In this document: positions 1-6,622 of the stretch, in pieces | Position numbering within the stretch: the stretch's first letter is position 1 | How the letters are laid out: every line of letters begins with the position of its first letter | Assembly (NCBI GenBank): GCA_049324235.1 | Contig: JBMOLJ010000119.1 | Coordinates: forward strand, 1-28,179 | DNA length: 28,179 nucleotides | Direction: 5' to 3' | Source of the DNA: UBA1431 sp049324235 | GTDB taxonomy: Bacteria > Bacillota > Clostridia > Christensenellales > UBA1431 | The notes under the pieces: model-generated | The model's input: the letters and a program-made list of their open reading frames with translations, nothing else | Told to the model about the DNA's origin: nothing | Databases searched by the model: none | Translations under genes and position numbers: made by a program

Positions 1-515
1 TGCGGGTAGTTGCGTTGTGCCTTATTGTACTGGCCTGCGGCGCGTGGGGCGTACGCCGCGCCGGACGGCTTTCGGGCCGTGTTGAACAGATCAAAATGGC
101 CATCGACACGCTGCGGCGGCTGCAGGGATACATGCTGCACTGGAAAAGGGAGCTTCGCGATGCACTGGTTAAAGCAGGGTCGGGCCGAGGCCTGGGCGCG
201 GTACTCCGGCAGGCCGGCGAGCGCATGGCGGATGAGTACGACGCTTTGCCGGGAAATATACTGACCGATACGCTGGAAAAGGCAAAGAAAGAAGAACTGC
301 GCGCTCTGAGCGCGGACGATTTGTGCGCGCTGAACGAATTCTTCTGCGCTCTGTGCTTTATGGACAGTGAGCAGGCGGACGCCAGATTCGGCTTTATTAT
401 CGAACGGCTGGGCATGAACCTTGCGCAGGCCCAGGCGGAGCAGGAAAAAAAAGCGAGGCTTTTTCGGTCATTGGGCTGGATGACCGGCCTTGCCATCGCG
501 TTATTAATGGCGTAA
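1..515 (+). CDS. spoIIIAB: Stage III sporulation protein AB (5' edge, almost complete)
   Basis: Membrane component of the SpoIIIA-SpoIIQ channel that links mother cell and forespore; the family resembles type II secretion GspF proteins. The frame is open to the left edge, and the window begins with TG, so the real start is most likely an NTG codon whose first base lies just outside, giving about 171 residues, the usual family length. An internal TTG at 15 would cut into the N-terminal hydrophobic helix and is unlikely. Visible: hydrophobic N-terminus (LCLIVLACGAWG), a basic/amphipathic central domain, and a C-terminal hydrophobic segment (LGWMTGLAIALLMA) typical of the family. It is followed after 30 bases by spoIIIAC, with the rest of the operon in canonical order. 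spoIIIAA would lie upstream, outside the window. Confidence 0.93.
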   Translation, partial: RVVALCLIVLACGAWGVRRAGRLSGRVEQIKMAIDTLRRLQGYMLHWKRELRDALVKAGSGRGLGAVLRQAGERMADEYDALPGNILTDTLEKAKKEELRALSADDLCALNEFFCALCFMDSEQADARFGFIIERLGMNLAQAQAEQEKKARLFRSLGWMTGLAIALLMA

Positions 516-545
516 AACGCCGGAGCAAAAGAAAGGATCATGGCA

Positions 546-743
546 ATGAGTGTAGATCTCGTATTCCGGATCGCCGCTATCGGGATGCTTGTGGCGGTGC
601 TGCATCAACTGCTGGTCAGAGCGGGAAGGGAAGACATGGCAACCATGACCACGATTGCCGGGCTGGTTATCGTCCTTCTGATGGTTGTTGATCTGATAAG
701 CAACCTGTTTGATAACATAAAGCGGATTTTCGGGCTCTATTAA
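546..743 (+). CDS. spoIIIAC: Stage III sporulation protein AC
   Basis: Very small integral membrane protein of the SpoIIIA complex (65 residues, normal size) with two membrane segments: roughly residues 5-22, ending before the conserved-looking A-G-R-E-D stretch, and residues 35-52. I chose the ATG at 546 because the AAAGGA site (532-537) is 8 bases upstream. The earlier in-frame ATG at 540 would have only two bases of spacing. The sequence from MSVDLVFRIAAIGM matches the family's usual N-terminus. It lies between spoIIIAB and spoIIIAD, as in B. subtilis, and is expected to be expressed with the operon in the mother cell. Confidence 0.93.
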   Translation: MSVDLVFRIAAIGMLVAVLHQLLVRAGREDMATMTTIAGLVIVLLMVVDLISNLFDNIKRIFGLY

Positions 744-759
744 CCAAGGAGGAAAGTGC

Positions 760-1143
760 ATGGATCTGATACAGGTCGTCGCGCTGACGGTGTTGGCGGC
801 CATGCTGGCGCTGGTTCTGAAAAACCAGCGGCCTGAACTCGCACTGCAGATGGGGATTGCGGCCGGCGCGCTGATACTGCTGCTTGTATCGGACCAGCTG
901 ATCGGTGTAATCCATGAGATCGAGAAGATCGGTGAGCAATTCGGTTTAAAGAGCGACCAGCTGCTGGTCGTAATCAAAGTGATCGGCATGGCGTATCTGG
1001 CCGAATTCGGCGTGCAGATATGCAAGGACGCGGGGGAGGGCGCGCTGGCAGGCAAGGTTGAACTTGCCGGAAAGGTGATGATCATTGCGGTTTCGATTCC
1101 GGTCATATCATCGTTGCTGCAAATGGTCACAGGCATACTTTGA
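760..1143 (+). CDS. spoIIIAD: Stage III sporulation protein AD
   Basis: Integral membrane protein of the SpoIIIA channel, 127 residues, the expected length. It has an N-terminal hydrophobic segment (about residues 5-20), a second at about 31-50, a charged middle region (HEIEKIGEQFGLKSDQ) and a C-terminal hydrophobic stretch ending at the last residue. A good AAGGAGG site (747-753) lies 6 bases upstream of the ATG. The C-terminus abuts spoIIIAE: the stop codon is only 14 bases before the spoIIIAE start I favour. SpoIIIAC and SpoIIIAD are related small membrane proteins whose exact individual roles remain poorly defined; the identity here rests on order, size and sequence pattern. Confidence 0.93.
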   Translation: MDLIQVVALTVLAAMLALVLKNQRPELALQMGIAAGALILLLVSDQLIGVIHEIEKIGEQFGLKSDQLLVVIKVIGMAYLAEFGVQICKDAGEGALAGKVELAGKVMIIAVSIPVISSLLQMVTGIL

Positions 1144-1157
1144 AGCAGGAGAAGCAA

Positions 1158-2369
1158 ATGAAGAAATTTGCCATCGCGTTTTGCGTGTTTATCATCCTTG
1201 TATGCTTCCCGGCGACCGTACACGCGCAGAGTACGCAAGAGGATACTGCCGGGGCCGATGATACCGGGACGGATGTGATACAGGAAGAGGTCGAAAAACA
1301 GATAAACGGCCTGGACCTGTCGGAGTGGGACCGCGTATTAAACGCCGTTCCCGATCAGACCCGCAGCATCCTGGGAAACAAGACGCTTAGCACCATCATA
1401 AGCGAGTTTGCGACCGGCGGCGCGCAGGTAGACCCGGCCAACGTAATCAATCTCGTCTTCAAGCTGCTTTTAGGAGAAGTGGGCAGCCAGATAGGGCTGC
1501 TCATAAGCCTCGTGGTTCTGGCAATCATAAGCGGGCTTTTGACCAACCTGCGTTCGTCGTTTGCGAGCGAGGGTGTGGGCGAGATAGCGCATTATGTTAT
1601 CTATCTTCTGATGGCAACAGTGCTGGTGCACCTGTTATGGCAGTGCGTGGGAACGGCGCGTGACGCGGTAAACTCCATGGTGGACCTGATGCAGGCATTG
1701 TTCCCGATACTTATAACGGTGCTCACGGCAATGGGGAATGCGGCTTCGGCAGGCGTCTTCCAGCCGACGATGGCCATGCTCAGCGGAGCGGTCGCATCCT
1801 TTATCCGCGATATCATCATGCCGATGGTGCTGATGAGCGGACTGATAGGCGTGATAAGCAGGATGTCGGACCGCTTCCCGATAAAGCGCATGGGCGGGGT
1901 TTTGAACACGGGAGTGAAATGGGCGACGGGAATCGTTTTCACGCTGTTTCTAGGGATTATGGGACTGCAGGGTCTGAACGCGGCCGCTCTGGACGGAATC
2001 ACGATCCGCACGGCAAAATTTGCGATCGACAAAATGATTCCTGTCGTGGGAGGCTACATGTCCGATACTGCCGATACGCTTCTGGGGTGTTCGCTGATCG
2101 TCAAGAACGCGACGGGCGCGACAGGCCTGATCTCCATTGTGGCGGTATTGCTGGCGCCGCTGGTAAAACTCCTGGCCATAGCCCTTGCGCTCAAGCTTGC
2201 CGCCGCGTTCATAGAACCGGTGAGCGACCAGCGTCTCTCAGCGTGCATGGACTGTGTTTCCACCTCGGTGACCATGCTGTTTGCGATTGTTTTGTCGGTG
2301 GGCGCTATGTTCTTCATATCCGTCTCCCTGATACTGGGCGCCGGAAACGTAAGCGTAATGATGAGGTGA
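1158..2369 (+). CDS. spoIIIAE: Stage III sporulation protein AE
   Basis: Large polytopic component of the SpoIIIA-SpoIIQ feeding-tube apparatus (403 residues). I start at the ATG at 1158, preceded by AGGAGA (1147-1152). A TTG at 1140 is in frame but has no site. This start gives a clean signal peptide (hydrophobic residues 4-21, likely cleavage after VHA at residue 23), followed by an acidic, Gln/Thr-rich extracytoplasmic stretch. From about residue 105 onward there are several hydrophobic segments (for example LLISLVVLAIISGLL and the C-terminal AIVLSVGAMFFISVSLIL), as expected for this family. The stop at 2367-2369 lies four bases before the spoIIIAF start, indicating translational coupling. 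Confidence 0.95.
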   Translation: MKKFAIAFCVFIILVCFPATVHAQSTQEDTAGADDTGTDVIQEEVEKQINGLDLSEWDRVLNAVPDQTRSILGNKTLSTIISEFATGGAQVDPANVINLVFKLLLGEVGSQIGLLISLVVLAIISGLLTNLRSSFASEGVGEIAHYVIYLLMATVLVHLLWQCVGTARDAVNSMVDLMQALFPILITVLTAMGNAASAGVFQPTMAMLSGAVASFIRDIIMPMVLMSGLIGVISRMSDRFPIKRMGGVLNTGVKWATGIVFTLFLGIMGLQGLNAAALDGITIRTAKFAIDKMIPVVGGYMSDTADTLLGCSLIVKNATGATGLISIVAVLLAPLVKLLAIALALKLAAAFIEPVSDQRLSACMDCVSTSVTMLFAIVLSVGAMFFISVSLILGAGNVSVMMR

Positions 2370-2373
2370 TGCG

Positions 2374-2592
2374 ATGGATGCCGTAATGCAGTATGTTGTA
2401 AGGCTGGTCATGCTGACAATACTCTTTTCCGTGCTGGAGATACTCATGCCGTCGGGCGCCATACGAAGATTTGGCGCGCTTGCAATCGGTATTGTGCTGC
2501 TTGTATGCGCCGTTGCGCCGGTGGCCGAGTGGCTCGGGTCGGGGCAGACAGACTTTTTTTCGCTGAATACGGGGCAGTGGCAGCAACAGTAA
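2374..2592 (+). CDS. spoIIIAF: Stage III sporulation protein AF, short form lacking the soluble domain
   Basis: Only 72 residues, consisting of two membrane segments (about residues 8-24 and 34-51) and a short hydrophilic tail. The motif around residues 28-50 (GAIRRFGALAIGIVLLVCAV) is typical of the N-terminal domain of SpoIIIAF. The B. subtilis protein is about 200 residues and carries a ring-building-motif domain after the membrane segments; that domain is missing here. Only 82 bases separate the stop from spoIIIAG, so no frameshifted remainder is hidden nearby. The gene sits in its canonical operon position, with AGGTGA overlapping the spoIIIAE stop as ribosome-binding site. I read it as a genuine short form or an old truncation, not a sequencing error, but cannot prove which. 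Confidence 0.85.
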   Translation: MDAVMQYVVRLVMLTILFSVLEILMPSGAIRRFGALAIGIVLLVCAVAPVAEWLGSGQTDFFSLNTGQWQQQ

Positions 2593-2674
2593 ACACGATT
2601 CAGGGTATAAACCGGGGAATGAAACCATATGAATAGAGAAGAGTGTACATCCCGGTGACAGTAAGGAGAAAACA

Positions 2675-3238
2675 ATGGAAAAAAAACAGGGGATTTTGGA
2701 AAAGGTCCTGGCGCTTAAAGGAAAAAAAGGGCTGGACACGATCATTGTTATCGTAATTATTGCCGCAATCGCATTTATTTATTTTACCTCGTTTAGTACA
2801 CCGTCCGACTCTAAGGAACCGGCGCCGTCTGCTTCCGCCGCAAAGACGCAGACAGCCGACCTCGAAAAACGCCTTGCAGAAGTGCTCTCGAGCATTCAGG
2901 GCGCGGGCAGGGTGGAAGTGATGGTAACGTATGAATCGGGGGCGCAGATTGTTCCGGCAGTAAACACGAAGACACAGACGGACGTTGAGGAGAAAGACGA
3001 CCAAAACGGGAATCAGACCACATCAAAATCGGAGAACACGACAAGCGAGCTGGTGACCGTTCAAAACAACGGCAGTTCGGAGGCCGTCGTGCTGCGCGAG
3101 GATCAGCCTCAAGTACGCGGCGTGGTAGTAATTGCACAGGGAGCAGGCGACGTGAACGTACGCATGCAACTGGCCCAGGCTGTGTGCACCGTGCTCAACG
3201 TCGACCAGAGCAGTGTGGATGTATTTATCATGAAATAG
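2675..3238 (+). CDS. spoIIIAG: Stage III sporulation protein AG
   Basis: Ring-forming component of the SpoIIIA-SpoIIQ channel; in B. subtilis SpoIIIAG makes a large ring between the two spore membranes. The protein has 187 residues: a basic cytoplasmic N-terminus, one membrane helix at about residues 24-41 (IIVIVIIAAIAFIYF), an Ala/Ser/Pro linker, then the ring-building domain. This starts around LEKRLAEVLSSIQGAG and ends with the family C-terminus VRGVVVIAQGAGDVNVR...VDVFIMK. The polar, Thr/Asn/Gln-rich insertion at about residues 93-125 corresponds to the beta-rich insertion of this family. An AAGGAG site (2663-2668) precedes the ATG by 6 bases. Confidence 0.95.
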   Translation: MEKKQGILEKVLALKGKKGLDTIIVIVIIAAIAFIYFTSFSTPSDSKEPAPSASAAKTQTADLEKRLAEVLSSIQGAGRVEVMVTYESGAQIVPAVNTKTQTDVEEKDDQNGNQTTSKSENTTSELVTVQNNGSSEAVVLREDQPQVRGVVVIAQGAGDVNVRMQLAQAVCTVLNVDQSSVDVFIMK

Positions 3239-3259
3239 GTTTTTTGAGGAGGGACAATA

Positions 3260-3901
3260 ATGTTTAAGGCCAACGCGAAATATATCGTATTAGGCTTGCT
3301 CGTTCTGATGCTGATTGGGGCAGGATACGTGAATTACCGTTTCAGTGCCAGCAAAAAGGAAGCAGACACCGCAGTAACCGACGTGGACGCCGGCGTGATT
3401 GCAGATGCGCAATCCACCGATCTCGCCAAAGCCACGCAAACTCCTATCAAGAGTCCGGAGGCAACCGTATCGGCCACGGCGACGCCAAAAGCTAATGAAA
3501 ACATGGAGAATACGGAAAATGCTCTGGACACCGTTTTGGGCAACGCCGGCGCCAGCAACTTCTTTGCGTCCTTCAGAGCGCAACGCGACAGCACGCGCGC
3601 AAAAGAGGTAGAGTATCTCGATTCGATCATTACCAATGAGAATTCAGACAAGGATAAACTGAAAGAGGCCCAGGACCAGAAGATTGAGCTTACGCGCATT
3701 ATGGAAAAGGAAATGGTCATCGAGGGCATGATTAAAGCCAAGGGTATAGGAGACGCCGTTGTAACGATACGCACAGGCAGCATTAACGTTGTGGTCAGCC
3801 TGGATAAAATCACCGACGCGCAGGCAGCACAGATACTGAGCATCGTGCAGCGCGAGACGGGCGAGAGCGCCCAAAACATCAAAATCATACCCAACGGTTA
3901 A
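3260..3901 (+). CDS. spoIIIAH: Stage III sporulation protein AH (SpoIIQ partner)
   Basis: Mother-cell membrane protein whose extracellular domain binds forespore SpoIIQ to form the channel spanning the intermembrane space. The 213 residues comprise a single N-terminal membrane helix (about residues 8-25), a low-complexity Ala/Thr/Pro linker to about residue 95, and a C-terminal domain with a charged helical region (LDSIITNENSDKDKLKEAQ) followed by the conserved VIEGMIKAKGIGDAVV segment and the EscJ/YscJ-like fold to the end. It starts 21 bases after spoIIIAG behind a GAGGAGG site (3246-3252) and ends the operon. A new promoter begins directly afterwards. Confidence 0.95.
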   Translation: MFKANAKYIVLGLLVLMLIGAGYVNYRFSASKKEADTAVTDVDAGVIADAQSTDLAKATQTPIKSPEATVSATATPKANENMENTENALDTVLGNAGASNFFASFRAQRDSTRAKEVEYLDSIITNENSDKDKLKEAQDQKIELTRIMEKEMVIEGMIKAKGIGDAVVTIRTGSINVVVSLDKITDAQAAQILSIVQRETGESAQNIKIIPNG

Positions 3902-3905
3902 AAGA

Positions 3906-3935
3906 TTGTACAAAATATGGACGATTTGCTATAAT
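3906..3935 (+). promoter_or_regulatory. SigmaA-type extended -10 promoter for the asp23 cluster
   Basis: TTGTAC (3906-3911), 18-base spacer, TATAAT (3930-3935), with the TG dinucleotide of an extended -10 (TGCTATAAT). It lies just downstream of the spoIIIAH stop and 28 bases before the asp23 start, separating housekeeping expression of asp23 from the sporulation operon upstream. Confidence 0.75.
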
Positions 3936-3963
3936 TATATAAAATACGCAGGAGGAAACCGGT

Positions 3964-4371
3964 TTGAGCGAGCAAGATTATAATATCAATTCCGGCGAAG
4001 CAAACAGCAAAGGAACTATATCCTATGCCAACGATGTTATCGCTACGATCGCGGGTCTGGCGGCCATGGAAGCATCCGGCGTCGCGGGAATGAGCGGCGG
4101 CGTAGTGGACGGTATCGTTGAACTTGTCGGAAGGAAAAACCTCACAAAGGGCATCAAGGTGGAAGTGGGCAACCACGAGGCCGCAATAGATGCGTTTGTC
4201 GTCATCCAGTACGGCGCGAAGATTCAGGAGGTTGCCGGGCAGATTCAGGAATCCGTAAAAAAAGCGGTCGAGAACATGACAGGCTTAAAAGTTGTCGAAG
4301 TAAATGTCCATGTACAGGGAATCCAGTTTGAAAAAGAGGTCAAAGAGCCTGAACCGCCGCGTGTACGCTGA
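3964..4371 (+). CDS. Asp23/Gls24 family envelope stress protein (DUF322)
   Basis: Small Asp23/Gls24 protein (135 residues). In staphylococci Asp23 is an abundant membrane-associated protein tethered by AmaP and linked to cell-envelope homeostasis. Diagnostic stretches are GTISYANDVIATIAGLAA, the GVAGMSGGVVDGIVELVGRK segment, KGIKVEVGN, the VVIQYG strand and the C-terminal MTGLKVVEVNVHVQGI. The start is a TTG at 3964, chosen because AGGAGG (3950-3955) is 8 bases upstream and no other start fits. It forms a cluster with the AmaP-like and DUF2273 genes that follow, which supports a shared function at the membrane. In many Clostridia the same gene stands upstream of nusB. Confidence 0.92.
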   Translation: MSEQDYNINSGEANSKGTISYANDVIATIAGLAAMEASGVAGMSGGVVDGIVELVGRKNLTKGIKVEVGNHEAAIDAFVVIQYGAKIQEVAGQIQESVKKAVENMTGLKVVEVNVHVQGIQFEKEVKEPEPPRVR

Positions 4372-4381
4372 CCCAGGGTTG

Positions 4382-4423
4382 CGCACACCTACAATTGCCG
4401 GCCGCAGCGCCGGCCTTTGTGCG
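4382..4423 (+). other. Two-tier inverted repeat between asp23 and amaP
   Basis: Outer arms CGCACA (4382-4387) and TGTGCG (4418-4423); inner arms GCCGGC (4397-4402) and GCCGGC (4409-4414) around a 6-base loop. No U-tract follows, so it is not a normal intrinsic terminator. It could adjust the ratio of Asp23 (highly expressed in other bacteria) to the membrane anchor by stalling transcription or protecting the upstream RNA end. That role is inference. Confidence 0.5.
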
Positions 4424-4464
4424 ATGAACGGTTGTCGTTGCTATGAAACGAAGGAGGACATGCA

Positions 4465-5016
4465 ATGAGGATGTCAATAGTTGATCGGGTCCTGCTGGTG
4501 CTGTTGTGCGTTTGTGGCGTGGCTGTGTCCGTGATCGGTGCGCTGACCATGCTCAGGGTAATTTCTCTTTCAGGTTTGACGGCTTTTTTCCAGACAATGT
4601 ACGATAATCCGCTGTACACTGCTTTGATGATCGCGGCTGCGCTGCTCGTTACGATTATCTGTATAAAGCTGCTGTTTTCGGGTACTGGATCAAAAGCGCC
4701 GCAGAGCGCGCTCATCAAGCTGACGGAAAACGGGGCGGTCCGCATTGCGCTTTCGGCGCTGGACAGCATGACACAGAAGCATGTCCGCGCAAACGAACGT
4801 GTACGCGATGTGAAATCGGCCATCGAGATGGCAGATGACGGGGTGCGCATCCGCCTGCGCCTGTCCCTGATGCCCGAGGCGAACATACCGGAGACCGGCA
4901 CACAGCTACAGAGCACTTTAAAGGATTACATCGAGAGCCTTTCGGGTATACATGTAAAAGAAATACTCATATATGTTGAAGATGTGGCTAATGCTCCGAA
5001 AACGCGCGTTGAATAA
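4465..5016 (+). CDS. amaP: Alkaline shock response membrane anchor protein AmaP
   Basis: Membrane anchor for Asp23-family proteins (183 residues). It has two N-terminal membrane helices: about residues 7-29, and residues 51-72 ending LLFSG. A soluble domain follows with the sequence ALIKLTENGAVRIALSALDS and later VKSAIEMADDGVRIRLRLSL, typical of the family; this domain itself resembles the Asp23 fold. The start is the ATG at 4465 behind AAGGAGG (4451-4457). Context agrees: Asp23 immediately upstream and the small DUF2273 protein immediately downstream form the standard three-gene module. Recognition is by architecture and neighbours rather than by a catalytic motif. Confidence 0.85.
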   Translation: MRMSIVDRVLLVLLCVCGVAVSVIGALTMLRVISLSGLTAFFQTMYDNPLYTALMIAAALLVTIICIKLLFSGTGSKAPQSALIKLTENGAVRIALSALDSMTQKHVRANERVRDVKSAIEMADDGVRIRLRLSLMPEANIPETGTQLQSTLKDYIESLSGIHVKEILIYVEDVANAPKTRVE

Positions 5017-5034
5017 AGGACGGAGGCTGCGCAG

Positions 5035-5256
5035 ATGAAGGATTGGATCAGGAACTTTGTGAAAACCAATCAGGGAAAAGTAATAGGCGGAGCCATCGGT
5101 TTGTTTGTTGCCATTTTGATACTGACCATCAATCTCTGGCGTACGCTCCTTTTGTTTTTGCTTATTGGGTTGGGCGTGTATCTTGGTTCGCACATCGACC
5201 GCGGAAAAAACTTCAACGAATTTTTAGGCAGGCTCTTTCAATCTAAATCGAGGTAA
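5035..5256 (+). CDS. Small DUF2273-family membrane protein
   Basis: A 73-residue protein with a short basic N-terminus, two hydrophobic segments (about residues 17-33 and 37-51) and a basic tail beginning SHIDRGKNFNEFLGRLF. The pattern, including GKVIGGAIGLFVAIL, is typical of DUF2273 proteins that accompany Asp23 and AmaP. Its molecular role is unknown; co-localisation suggests a membrane partner of the Asp23-AmaP complex. It starts 18 bases after amaP and ends 9 bases before nusB, so it is transcribed with both. Confidence 0.85.
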   Translation: MKDWIRNFVKTNQGKVIGGAIGLFVAILILTINLWRTLLLFLLIGLGVYLGSHIDRGKNFNEFLGRLFQSKSR

Positions 5257-5265
5257 GGGGAAACG

Positions 5266-5697
5266 ATGGCAAGGAAAACAGCGCGCGAGGCTGCAATGCG
5301 TCTGGTTTATCAGCGTTCGGTGGGCGGCGACGGGAACGTGGACGATTACTGCAATCAGGTGGAAGGCGTGGCCCTTGATGAAGAGGACCGCATGTATCTA
5401 TGCGATGTGCTCAAGGGAGTATCGGACCACGCGGACCGGATAGATGAAATGATCGAGCAGTGTTCGGTAAACTGGAAGCTCTCACGCATGCCCCGCGTGG
5501 ACGCGGCCATCCTGCGCGTTGCCGTTTACGAACTCCTTTACAGGGACGACATCCCCGAACGCGTGAGTGCAAACGAGGCCGTCGGGCTGGCCAAGCAATA
5601 CAGCGGGGAACAGTCGGCAAAATTCATAAACGGGGTATTGGGGAAACTGATACGTGAAAATGCCATACATAAAGAGTGTACGCAAAGCCTGGACTGA
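5266..5697 (+). CDS. nusB: Transcription antitermination factor NusB
   Basis: All-alpha RNA-binding factor that joins NusE (S10) at boxA sites, especially in rRNA operons. At 143 residues it has normal length, starting with the family signature ARKTAREAAMRLVYQ. Its C-terminal half carries the hallmark pattern: LSRMPRVDAAILRVAVYELL, then IPERVSANEAVGLAKQY and KFINGVLGKLIRE. An AAGGGGA site (5255-5261) precedes the ATG by four bases. An intrinsic terminator follows 15 bases after the stop, making nusB the last gene of the asp23 transcription unit. Confidence 0.97.
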   Translation: MARKTAREAAMRLVYQRSVGGDGNVDDYCNQVEGVALDEEDRMYLCDVLKGVSDHADRIDEMIEQCSVNWKLSRMPRVDAAILRVAVYELLYRDDIPERVSANEAVGLAKQYSGEQSAKFINGVLGKLIRENAIHKECTQSLD

Positions 5698-5712
5698 TTT
5701 TATATATGCAAT

Positions 5713-5747
5713 CCGGCCTATGGGAATATGCCATAAGCCGGTTTTTT
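5713..5747 (+). terminator. Intrinsic terminator after nusB
   Basis: Arms 5713-5723 (CCGGCCTATGG) and 5731-5741 (CCATAAGCCGG) pair with a single C/A mismatch around a 7-base loop, followed by six T residues (5742-5747). It ends the asp23-nusB unit, although folD begins only 23 bases later. Confidence 0.85.
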
Positions 5748-5770
5748 GACCAATAATGCTGGAGGTTGTA

Positions 5771-6622
5771 ATGTCTGCACAAATAATCAACGGAAAAGAA
5801 ATTGCGCGGGGGATTCGCGAGGAACTGCGCCTGCGGGTGAAGCGGCTCGGCGAGGAAAGGGGAGTTACGCCTTGCCTGGCGGTCGTACTCGTGGGGGACG
5901 ACCCTGCTTCGCAAACGTATGTGCGCAACAAGGAACGCGCCTGCAATAATCTGGGAATACTTTCAAGGGTGTTCAGGATGTCGGAAACGACTTCGCAGGA
6001 AGAACTGATGCGGGTGGTTCACACTCTGGCGGATGATCAGACGGTACACGGGATACTGGTGCAACTGCCCCTGCCCGCGCATCTGGATAAAGAACCGGTT
6101 CTCATGGCCATACCCTGGCAAAAGGACGTGGACGGGCTGCATGTGCATAATATCGGGTGCCTGAGCACGGGGAGAGACGGGTTTGTCGCGTGCACCGCCA
6201 AAGGCGTGCTACGCCTGATAAAAAGCACGGGGCAAACGATTGAGGGCAGGCACGCCGTGGTGATCGGGCGAAGCGACCTCGTCGGGAAGCCTACGGCAAT
6301 GCTCCTGTTGAACGAAAACGCAACGGTGACCATGTGCCATTCCAAAACCAGGGACATGCCCGATATTACGCGCCAGGCGGACATACTGGTGGCGGCCGTC
6401 GGAAAAGGCGGTTTTGTCCGGGGGGACATGATCAAGCCCGGCGCTATCGTTATCGATGTGGGGACCAGCCGCGGCGCGGACGGGAAACTGCATGGCGACG
6501 TGGATTTTGAAGCGGCCGCTAAGGTTGCCGGATACATTACGCCGGTCCCCGGCGGCGTCGGACCTATGACGATAGCAATGCTGCTGGAAAACACCGTGGA
6601 AGCGGGAGAGATCTATGGCTGA
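5771..6622 (+). CDS. folD: Bifunctional methylene-THF dehydrogenase / methenyl-THF cyclohydrolase FolD
   Basis: Interconverts 5,10-methylene-, methenyl- and 10-formyl-tetrahydrofolate, feeding purine and formyl-Met synthesis. At 283 residues it has family length. Key features: catalytic Tyr50 and Lys54 (QTYVRNKERAC), VQLPLPAHLDK, the KDVDGLH loop, the Rossmann segment VIGRSDLVGKPTAMLL and the C-terminal signature TPVPGGVGPMTIAMLLENT. The start is the ATG at 5771 behind GGAGG (5761-5765), not the earlier in-frame ATG at 5756. It overlaps xseA by 8 bases, so folD-xseA-xseB-ispA is translated as a coupled operon. No promoter of its own was evident between the nusB terminator and the start, so some read-through may occur. 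Confidence 0.97.
   Translation: MSAQIINGKEIARGIREELRLRVKRLGEERGVTPCLAVVLVGDDPASQTYVRNKERACNNLGILSRVFRMSETTSQEELMRVVHTLADDQTVHGILVQLPLPAHLDKEPVLMAIPWQKDVDGLHVHNIGCLSTGRDGFVACTAKGVLRLIKSTGQTIEGRHAVVIGRSDLVGKPTAMLLLNENATVTMCHSKTRDMPDITRQADILVAAVGKGGFVRGDMIKPGAIVIDVGTSRGADGKLHGDVDFEAAAKVAGYITPVPGGVGPMTIAMLLENTVEAGEIYG

Noticed and set aside
15..515. TTG at position 15 as the spoIIIAB start
   Set aside because: The frame continues to the window edge, and starting at 15 would trim the N-terminal hydrophobic helix; the leading TG suggests the true start codon is cut by the window edge.
504..1238. Minus-strand open frame of 244 codons opposite spoIIIAC-AD
   Set aside because: Ser/Thr/Ile-rich shadow without domains; the plus-strand operon is intact.
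2611..2656. ACCGGG...CCCGGT inverted repeat before spoIIIAG
   Set aside because: Only 6 bp with a 34-base loop; too weak to call an operator or attenuator.
2593..2674. Hidden frameshifted remainder of spoIIIAF before spoIIIAG
   Set aside because: Only 82 bases are available, far too few for the missing ~130-residue domain, and no frame there resembles it.
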